This document shows, piece by piece, positions 5,816 to 11,464 of a stretch of DNA of 12,172 nucleotides; the first letter of the stretch is position 1; each line of letters starts with the position of its first letter. The stretch lies in NCBI GenBank assembly GCA_022360415.1, contig JAKSDB010000322.1, positions 1 through 12,172 of the forward strand. The letters run 5' to 3'. The position numbers and the translations under genes are program-made. The stretch is from Chlorobiales bacterium (GTDB lineage Bacteria; Bacteroidota; Chlorobiia; Chlorobiales; Chlorobiaceae). Below the pieces are notes generated by a model. That model ran no database searches and was not told where the DNA came from. It saw only the letters and a list, made by a program, of their open reading frames with translations.

Positions 5816-7645
5816 ATGGGCCTTGTTTATCCCGATTTTCAAACGCTTCCCGAGCTCTTCACCTGCGTCTTCCGCCACTACAAGGGACAGGAGAAAAAAT
5901 TCCCGATCGCCAGAAAGGTTAACGGCGCCTATGAGCCTATCTCCTACGACACCCTGAGCGAAGACGTTTCAGCGCTTGCCGCGTTTCTGAAACACAAGGG
6001 GATAGAAGTACAGGATCGTGTTGCCATTCTGTCCGAAAACCGGCCCGGCTGGTACCTTGCCGATATGGCGATTCTCAGCATTGGCGCTGTAGATGTCCCT
6101 CTCTATCCCTCGCTTCCTCCAAACCAGATAGAGTATATCCTGAAAGACTCCGGTTCGAGGTCGATCATCGTCTCGAACATGCTCCAGCTTGGCAAAATCC
6201 TTTCAATCTGGCAGAACCTCCCGGAGCTGGAGTTCATTGTCGTTATGAACCGCCTCGACGAAAAAGTGGACGGTGTGACCGAGCTGAGCGAAGCGAAAAA
6301 AACCGGTCTTTCCATTCTCGAGAGCACCCCGGACTATATCAGCTACACGATGCTGAAACCCGACGACATAGCGACGATCATCTACACGTCGGGAACCACC
6401 GGCCTTCCGAAAGGCGTCATGCTGACCCACCGCAATATTTGTGAAAACGTCAAGTCCTGCTCTTCGATCATTCAGCTCGATGAATCCGACCGGAGTCTTT
6501 CTTTTCTTCCACTTTCCCATTCGTATGAAAGAACAGGCGGTTATTATCTGCTTTTTGCGTGCGGTGCCAAGATCTATCTTGGAGAAAGCATCGAAACGGT
6601 CTCCCTGAACATTACGGAAGCAAAACCCACGATCATATTCACCGTACCAAGACTTTTCGACCGTATCAAGGCAAATATTCTGAAGCAGATTGAAAACGAG
6701 AAACCTGCTAAACAGAAAATTTTCAGGTGGGCCTATGAAAAAGGGGTCGAGTATCACAAAAAGGCTCGGAACGGTAAACCCGGCACCCTGCTTGCACTGC
6801 AACACAGCATTGCAGACAGACTTGTCTACTCAAAGATCAAGAGCAAATTCGGCGGCCATCTCCGCTACTTTGTATCCGGAGGTGCCGCTCTCCCTCTCAA
6901 GGTCGGCGAGTTCTTTCAGGCCCTCGGCATCACCATTATTGAAGGCTACGGACTGACTGAAACATCACCGGTAACCAACGTCAACAGGCCCGAGAATGTA
7001 AAATTCGGCACCGTGGGACCGACTATAGACAATGTAACCGTCAAAATCGATATGGACGGGGAAATTTTGTTCAGGGGACCGAATATCATGAAAGGTTACT
7101 GGAACGACGAGGAAGCGACGAACGAGGTCATTCAGGACGGATGGTTTCGAACCGGTGACATCGGCGAGCTCGATGAAGACGGGTACCTGAAGATAACCGA
7201 CCGGAAAAAACATATCATCGTTACCTCCGGGGGCAAAAACATCGCCCCCCTTCCGATCGAGCAGATGATTTCCGAAAACAAATACATAGACCAGGTCATG
7301 GTTGCGGGCGAGAAAAAACCCTTCCTGGTCGCTCTTATCGTCCCCAATTTCAGCGAACTGGAATCTTTCGCCGACCAGGAAAATTTGAACGTCCCCTCAA
7401 AAAAAGATCTCATCGAGAACAAAGAGGTTCAGAAAATATTCGAATCTCTTTTGCGCACCATTTCGAGACAGCTCGCGGCGCATGAAAAAGTCAGAAAGTT
7501 CCTGCTGATGAAGGAACCGTTCACCATTGAAAACGGCTTTATGACGCCGACACTGAAGCTGAAACGGAAATCGATAAGCAATGCGTTTAAAAACGATATC
7601 GATTCCCTCTACAGCTCGATGAACACTCTCTATAACTCCGAGTAA
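5816..7645 (+). CDS. Long-chain acyl-CoA synthetase (AMP-forming)
   Basis: This ANL-superfamily ligase activates a fatty acid as acyl-AMP and transfers it to CoA. It has about 609 residues, typical for the FadD15/bubblegum-like class. The P-loop motif TIIYTSGTTGLPKGVML lies near residues 187-203, GYGLTETSPV near 380, the hinge block WFRTGDIGELDEDGYLKITD near 444, and DRKKHIIVTSGGKNIAP just after it. The C-terminal LKLKRKSI carries the lysine expected for adenylation. I chose ATG 5816, which has AGG about seven bases ahead. A GTG at 5762 would add 18 residues with no family-like sequence. There is no membrane segment; it is probably cytosolic or peripherally membrane-bound. It stands alone and converges on the glycosylase gene with a 20-bp gap. 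Substrate chain length is not readable from the sequence. Confidence 0.9.
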   Translation: MGLVYPDFQTLPELFTCVFRHYKGQEKKFPIARKVNGAYEPISYDTLSEDVSALAAFLKHKGIEVQDRVAILSENRPGWYLADMAILSIGAVDVPLYPSLPPNQIEYILKDSGSRSIIVSNMLQLGKILSIWQNLPELEFIVVMNRLDEKVDGVTELSEAKKTGLSILESTPDYISYTMLKPDDIATIIYTSGTTGLPKGVMLTHRNICENVKSCSSIIQLDESDRSLSFLPLSHSYERTGGYYLLFACGAKIYLGESIETVSLNITEAKPTIIFTVPRLFDRIKANILKQIENEKPAKQKIFRWAYEKGVEYHKKARNGKPGTLLALQHSIADRLVYSKIKSKFGGHLRYFVSGGAALPLKVGEFFQALGITIIEGYGLTETSPVTNVNRPENVKFGTVGPTIDNVTVKIDMDGEILFRGPNIMKGYWNDEEATNEVIQDGWFRTGDIGELDEDGYLKITDRKKHIIVTSGGKNIAPLPIEQMISENKYIDQVMVAGEKKPFLVALIVPNFSELESFADQENLNVPSKKDLIENKEVQKIFESLLRTISRQLAAHEKVRKFLLMKEPFTIENGFMTPTLKLKRKSISNAFKNDIDSLYSSMNTLYNSE

Positions 7646-7665
7646 CCGCACTGTGCCATAACCCT

Positions 7666-8481
7666 TTACTCCGGTATCTTGTAAAAAGTGCCGGAAGCTT
7701 CCAAGGTATAGCTCTCCACAAGTCCTTCCGATTCAAGCTCGGTAAGGGCATCGACAACCTTTTCGCCATACCGTTCGGTCAGCTCTTCCAGACGCAGTGC
7801 TTCTGCTGTTACAAGGTCCCTGACGATTTTCCCTCTGTACCATCGCTTTGAACCCTCAAACTTCGACTGCCTGGTTAACGGCCGGATCCCTGTTCTCTTC
7901 CCTGTCAGACAAAGAGCACCATAATCCATCAGGGCATTATGCCAGTCCCGGCTTCTACCGCAAGGCAACGCTGCTTCAGCAACGCAAAGCAGCTCAGCCG
8001 GCCTGATGTTTTCAGGCAGTCCGAGCTCGTGTATGTATATTCTTCTGATATTGGTATCAACGGCTGCGATATCACGGTTATCCGCGAAAACCGGTATGGA
8101 ACGGGAAGTATAGACACCTATGCCGGGCAGATTGATGAGTGTTTCAGGTAACGACGGAACAACGCCGCCATACTCGCCTGCGATAATCTCCGCACACCGG
8201 TGGAGACGCTGTCCCCTGGCGTTGTAGCCGAGCCCGCTCCAGTATGACAGCACCTCTTTCAGAGAAGCATCGGCAAGGGAGCGGATATCGGGAAAACGTT
8301 CGAGCCATGCGGGAAACTTCCCCACAACCCGCTCGGCCCGGGTCTGTTGAAGCATTATCTCACTGACAAGAACGGCGTAACGATCTGTTGTTTCTCTCCA
8401 CGGAAATGTTCTTCTGTTGTCCCTGTAAAAGGCAAAAACCTTTTTCTGAAACTGTTCGATCTGCTCCTGTTTGAACTTCAT
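7666..8481 (-). CDS. MutY-like HhH-GPD DNA glycosylase lacking the Fe-S cluster
   Basis: This 271-residue base-excision glycosylase belongs to the EndoIII/MutY superfamily. The N-terminal block FPWRETTDRYAVLVSEIMLQ (26-45) is MutY-like and includes the catalytic Glu41. The helix-hairpin-helix is LPGIGVYTS (118-126), and the catalytic Asp142 sits in AVDTNIRRI. Tyr124 occupies the position of the EndoIII lyase lysine, so a monofunctional enzyme is expected. After DWHNALMDYGALC (179-191) the usual Cys-X6-Cys-X2-Cys-X5-Cys cluster is gone: only Cys191 remains. The C-terminal NUDIX-like 8-oxoguanine-sensing domain of MutY is also absent; instead about 60 residues with a winged-helix-like look end the protein. 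Adenine removal opposite 8-oxoG is the best guess. A G:T mismatch glycosylase is the main alternative. The frame is intact, and the ATG has a moderate GGTTGAAG site. Confidence 0.82.
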   Translation of the reverse strand: MKFKQEQIEQFQKKVFAFYRDNRRTFPWRETTDRYAVLVSEIMLQQTRAERVVGKFPAWLERFPDIRSLADASLKEVLSYWSGLGYNARGQRLHRCAEIIAGEYGGVVPSLPETLINLPGIGVYTSRSIPVFADNRDIAAVDTNIRRIYIHELGLPENIRPAELLCVAEAALPCGRSRDWHNALMDYGALCLTGKRTGIRPLTRQSKFEGSKRWYRGKIVRDLVTAEALRLEELTERYGEKVVDALTELESEGLVESYTLEASGTFYKIPE

Positions 8482-8613
8482 GCTTCAACCATTCGATTAC
8501 GAGTACCGCTCCACTGAGTACGATTATCCCGGTATTACCCCTCTACAGTTCAACAGTTTCCACCTTTTTGCCGATCCCGAGAACCTGTTCCGGCTCCGAT
8601 TTCCGGTTTTTCC

Positions 8614-9456
8614 TCACACATCCACTTCTTCATCGACAACAACATGTTTCTCGCCACGCCGAACTCTTGCTGCAACGATAAACGGATCATGCGCGAAGTA
8701 AAGAATCCGGCGGTTTCCGAGCAAATCATCGAGCAAAGCAGCTTTTTCATGAATCATTTCCAGAGGGGCGACATCGAAACCAAGTCCCCTTGTCAATCCG
8801 AGGTGTGCCGATGATGGTATCAGATCACCGCCATGAATGACGGATATACCCTCACCTCTGATCTTCACCAGCTGGTGCCCTGCCGTATGCCCTCTTCCCG
8901 TCGGGACCATTTCCACGCCGGGCAGCAACTCGAAGGATCCGTCAACAAGCTCCATTGATCCGGATTTCCCGAGCGCTTCAACAAAAGGAAGGGGGTAGCT
9001 TGATTTCTCCTTGATGTTGGGTTTCAGAGCCGTCTCGTAATTGTCTTTCTGAACAAAGCAACGTGCGTTGGGAAACACCGGCACAAGCCTCTCTCCCCTC
9101 TCCTCGAAAGCCCCCGCAACGTGATCGAAATGCAGATGGGTAAAAATGATATCCGTAATCTCTTCACGGCCGAGCCCCGCATTGTGCAGTTCCTCATCAA
9201 GACGCCATTCCGAGAGATCATAGATAGCTTTCATCTTCCCGCTCCAGGCTGTCCCCATTGCAGCATCGACAAGAATGTTTCTGCCATTGCCTTTTATCAG
9301 CAAAATGCGCATCGACAACCGAACCCTGTTGAGGTGATCGGGTACGATAACTTTCTCCCAGAGCACTCTCGGCACCACCCCGAAAACCGAGCCCCCGTCA
9401 AGGCTGAAATCCTGCACGTCAAGGGTGTGCAGCGTATAGTCACCGATGGAAAGCAT
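8614..9456 (-). CDS. MBL-fold metallo-hydrolase
   Basis: This is a 280-residue metallo-beta-lactamase-fold hydrolase. The metal ligands are visible in order: HLHFDH (107-112), His190 and His194 in GHTAGH, Asp211 in HGGDLIP, and His256 in YFAHDP. Together they predict a two-metal site. The arrangement resembles the lactonase/organophosphatase-like branch, but substrate cannot be told from sequence. There is no signal peptide. I chose ATG 9456. A TTG six codons upstream gives no better ribosome site, and neither start has a good one. It lies 132 bp upstream of the glycosylase gene on the same strand; that gap holds no gene or clear terminator, so cotranscription is possible. Confidence 0.85.
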   Translation of the reverse strand: MLSIGDYTLHTLDVQDFSLDGGSVFGVVPRVLWEKVIVPDHLNRVRLSMRILLIKGNGRNILVDAAMGTAWSGKMKAIYDLSEWRLDEELHNAGLGREEITDIIFTHLHFDHVAGAFEERGERLVPVFPNARCFVQKDNYETALKPNIKEKSSYPLPFVEALGKSGSMELVDGSFELLPGVEMVPTGRGHTAGHQLVKIRGEGISVIHGGDLIPSSAHLGLTRGLGFDVAPLEMIHEKAALLDDLLGNRRILYFAHDPFIVAARVRRGEKHVVVDEEVDV

Positions 9457-9527
9457 AGAACCGGGAAAAGTCAAAATTCAAAAGGTAAAAGTACAAAGCA
9501 ACATGGCTGTGCCAATGGGGCAAACAC

Positions 9528-9555
9528 AAAAAAAACCGGGATAAACCGGGTTTTT
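9528..9555 (-). terminator. Probable terminator of the rpsP-rplS operon
   Basis: Read on the minus strand, AAAAACCCGG-TTTATC-CCGGTTTTTTTT forms a stem of CCGG/CCGG extended by A-T pairs past one bulged C, ending in eight T. It lies about 200 bp after the rplS stop, beyond the repeat element, and just upstream of the MBL gene start. It would thus separate the ribosomal operon from that gene. Confidence 0.6.
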
Positions 9556-9608
9556 CGTATAGCCATTACAAATGTTGTGAGGTGAAGACGAGCTTCACTG
9601 TTATGGGA

Positions 9609-9749
9609 GACATCTCTATTAATTGTCGTGAGCGACCTGAGTACGAGGCGGACGGAGCACAGAAACCGGAGTGTATATGTTAATACATGAGGATTTCGAG
9701 CACTACCCAACGAAATAATCAGGTCGCGCAACAAATTAATAGAGGTGTC
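9609..9749 (+). repeat. Long (141 bp) copy of the terminal-inverted-repeat element next to rplS
   Basis: The left end GACATCTCTATTAATTGTC and the reverse complement of the right end, GACACCTCTATTAATTTGT, pair well. The inner arms are GCGACCTGA on both sides. The core matches the copy at 4141: GAAACCGGAGTGTA, hairpin TGTAT-ATGTTA-ATACA, TGAGGAT, then CAACGAAATAATCA. The right end stops one base before the rplS stop codon, so the element sits entirely in the 3' leader-out region of the ribosomal operon. TTATG is found just outside both ends (9601-9605 and 9751-9755), a possible but imperfectly placed target duplication. Confidence 0.85.
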
Positions 9750-9750
9750 A

Positions 9751-10113
9751 TTATGAAGTAACTGTCGTCTTCCGCTCCTTCACTTTCAGGGCAGCCTTGC
9801 CGGTACGCTTTCTGAGATAAAACAGTTTCGCGCGCCGCGTTTTTCCGCTTTTCAGCACTTTAACGGTTTCGATGCTCGGAGAATTTAACGGGATGATTCG
9901 CTCAACACCCACACCATTTGATATCTTCCGAACTGTAACGGTTTTCGAAGCTCCCACTCCTCTTTCACTGATAACGACCCCTTCAAAAGCCTGCAGGCGC
10001 TCTTTCTCCCCTTCGATAACTTTCAACTGCATTTTCACTGTATCTCCCGGGTGAATTTCCGGCAGGTCGTCTCTTTTCTGTGCTGTTTCAACAAGCTGAA
10101 TTAACTGGTCCAT
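9751..10113 (-). CDS. rplS: Ribosomal protein bL19
   Basis: This 120-residue protein is a full-length bL19, which sits at the 30S-50S interface. Diagnostic segments are the N-terminal helix with the HPGDTVKMQLKVIEG strand, RLQAFEGVVISERG, SKTVTVRKISNGVGVERIIP, the PSIETVKVLKSGKTRRAKLFYLR block shown by its pieces, and LRKRTGKAA. It is the last gene of the rpsP-rimM-trmD-rplS operon, 19 bp after the trmD stop. No close Shine-Dalgarno sequence is seen. A TATAAT on the minus strand (10137-10132) overlaps the trmD stop but has no matching -35 box, so an internal promoter is only a possibility. Confidence 0.95.
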   Translation of the reverse strand: MDQLIQLVETAQKRDDLPEIHPGDTVKMQLKVIEGEKERLQAFEGVVISERGVGASKTVTVRKISNGVGVERIIPLNSPSIETVKVLKSGKTRRAKLFYLRKRTGKAALKVKERKTTVTS

Positions 10114-10132
10114 GATAAACAGGTTAACGTTA

Positions 10133-10849
10133 TTATATCCTTCCTCTATTCTCCTCTATACTGTCGCTGTCGAGAAGATCAGGTCGCCTTTCCCGTGTGC
10201 GTTTCAAGGCGTTTTCACTTCTCCATTCCTCAATTTTTTTATGATGTCCCGACAAAAGAACGTCAGGCACACGCATTCCCCTGAAATCGGCGGGCCTTGT
10301 ATAGTATTCACAATCAAGCAAACCTGACTGAAACGAATCGGTCAATGCCGACTCGCTGTCTCCGAGAACACCGGGAATTAGCCTGACCACGGCATCCATC
10401 AGCAGCAATGCCGGTATCTCCCCGCCTGAGAGCACAATATCACCAATGGATATCTCCATGGTAACAAGCTTTTTCCTGATCCTTTCATCGACGGCTTTGT
10501 AATGGCCGCACAATATAATCAGGTTTTTCAGCCCTGAAAGCCGGTTGGCTGTCGGCTGATCAAGCCTGGCCCCGTCAGGCGTCATAAAAATCACGGCATC
10601 GTATGGCCGTTCAGCCATCAATCCTTCAATACAGGCAAAGACCGGTTCAGGCCTGATGATCATTCCCGCCCCGCCGCCAAAAGGCGTGTCATCAACCTGC
10701 CTGTATTTTCCAAGGCCGTAATCATGAAGATTATGGACATGTATTCCTGCACGTTCCTTTTTCCGGGCTATTCCAAGCAATCCCCTGTCAAGGGGCGACT
10801 CGAAGAAACCGGGAATGACGGAAATGAGATCAATCCGTAATGACTCCAT
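10133..10849 (-). CDS. trmD: tRNA (guanine37-N1)-methyltransferase
   Basis: TrmD uses S-adenosylmethionine to make m1G37 in tRNAs reading CNN/CGG-type codons, preventing +1 frameshifting. The knotted SPOUT domain shows DDTPFGGGAGMIIRPEPVF (about 53-71), LCGHYKAVDERI (the AdoMet-loop region, about 113-124) and ISIGDIVLSGGEIPALLLMD (about 132-151). The C-terminal domain has YYTRPADFRGMRVPDVLLSG and HHKKIEEWR. I chose ATG 10849 (238 residues), which starts at the conserved IDLISVIPGFF and has AGGGAAAG upstream. The in-frame ATG at 10900 adds 17 residues unlike the family and lies in the repeat-derived spacer. It follows rimM by 68 bp. Confidence 0.94.
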   Translation of the reverse strand: MESLRIDLISVIPGFFESPLDRGLLGIARKKERAGIHVHNLHDYGLGKYRQVDDTPFGGGAGMIIRPEPVFACIEGLMAERPYDAVIFMTPDGARLDQPTANRLSGLKNLIILCGHYKAVDERIRKKLVTMEISIGDIVLSGGEIPALLLMDAVVRLIPGVLGDSESALTDSFQSGLLDCEYYTRPADFRGMRVPDVLLSGHHKKIEEWRSENALKRTRERRPDLLDSDSIEENRGRI

Positions 10850-10870
10850 GCGCAGACGCTTTCCCTGAGA

Positions 10871-10888
10871 CAAAAAATAGAGGTACCC
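10871..10888 (+). repeat. Possible end fragment of the inverted-repeat element, rimM-trmD spacer
   Basis: CAAAAAATAGAGGTACCC resembles the right ends of the full elements (CAAATTAATAGAGGTGCCC). No matching opposite end or core is present within the spacer. A second GGTACCCC occurs at 10911. The match is short and A-rich, so chance is possible. Confidence 0.35.
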
Positions 10889-10917
10889 ATCAATTTGCAC
10901 AAGAACAATCGGTACCC

Positions 10918-11424
10918 CTAAAGAAACTCCTCTATCCGTTTCAGCACCATATATCCCTTCCCGATGTCTATCTCTTCAACAAACTCCTCTATGGCGGGTA
11001 CAAGGATCTTTTTTGCTCCACATTGAACCTCATAGACTTCATGTGCAGGCATTTTCAATACATCATGTACAATGCCAACCTCTTCAAGCGAATCATTGAG
11101 CACCTTCAAACCTCTCAGCTCATGCAAGTACGCCCTGCCCGGCGGAAGTGGAACCAGCTCTTCGGCAGGTACATAGATCATGTTTCCGACCGCAGCCTCT
11201 GCTTTTTCCCTGCTGTCTAACCCTGAAAAAAGGATATAGGCAAATCCGTTTCGCAATACTCCCTGAAGCACCTCCCGGAGGACTGCTTCTTCGTCGCTCC
11301 TGCCGATATAAAACGCCTTTCTCTCGAGAAAACTTTCAGGATAATCGGTAATCGGCAATATTTTCAATTCGCCTTTCAGGCCCTTGGGCTTGAGAATCTT
11401 GCCAACGAGGTAAAGCTCTTTCAT
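10918..11424 (-). CDS. rimM: 16S rRNA processing protein RimM
   Basis: RimM helps mature the 30S head and binds uS19. Its 168 residues show the two usual barrels. The N-terminal domain starts ELYLVGKILKPKGLKGELKI (about 3-22) and includes the REKAEAAVGNMIYVPAEEL strand-helix (about 72-90). The PRC-barrel half follows from YLHELRGLKVLN to a VPAIEEFVEEID segment near the end. Length and frame are normal. It lies between rpsP (40 bp upstream) and trmD, the standard order. Its Shine-Dalgarno sequence, AGAGGTG five bases before the ATG, is part of a repeat-element end. Confidence 0.93.
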   Translation of the reverse strand: MKELYLVGKILKPKGLKGELKILPITDYPESFLERKAFYIGRSDEEAVLREVLQGVLRNGFAYILFSGLDSREKAEAAVGNMIYVPAEELVPLPPGRAYLHELRGLKVLNDSLEEVGIVHDVLKMPAHEVYEVQCGAKKILVPAIEEFVEEIDIGKGYMVLKRIEEFL

Positions 11425-11426
11425 CA

Positions 11427-11452
11427 GGGCACCTCTATTTTATTGCGCGGCC
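11427..11452 (-). repeat. End fragment of the inverted-repeat element in the rpsP-rimM spacer
   Basis: On the minus strand GGCCGCGCAATAAAATAGAGGTGCCC matches the right arms of the full copies (GGTCGCGCAACAAATTAATAGAGGTG at 9720-9745), including the inner GCGCAA. The other end and the core are missing; the spacer is only 40 bp. It is either a solo end left by deletion or an independent gain of the terminal sequence. Confidence 0.6.
11430..11436 (-). promoter_or_regulatory. Ribosome binding site of rimM, within a repeat end
   Basis: AGAGGTG on the minus strand lies five bases before the rimM ATG (11424) and matches the anti-Shine-Dalgarno complement GGAGGTG at six of seven bases. The same heptamer is the conserved terminal sequence of the intergenic repeat family. 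Confidence 0.65.
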
Positions 11453-11464
11453 CCTGCCGAAAGC

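Noticed and set aside
9457..9474. TTG start for the MBL hydrolase
   Set aside because: It gives six extra residues with no ribosome site; ATG 9456 begins right before the first predicted strand.
10850..10900. Upstream trmD start adding 17 residues
   Set aside because: The added residues do not resemble TrmD, the Shine-Dalgarno sequence is about 20 bases away, and the stretch includes the spacer fragment.
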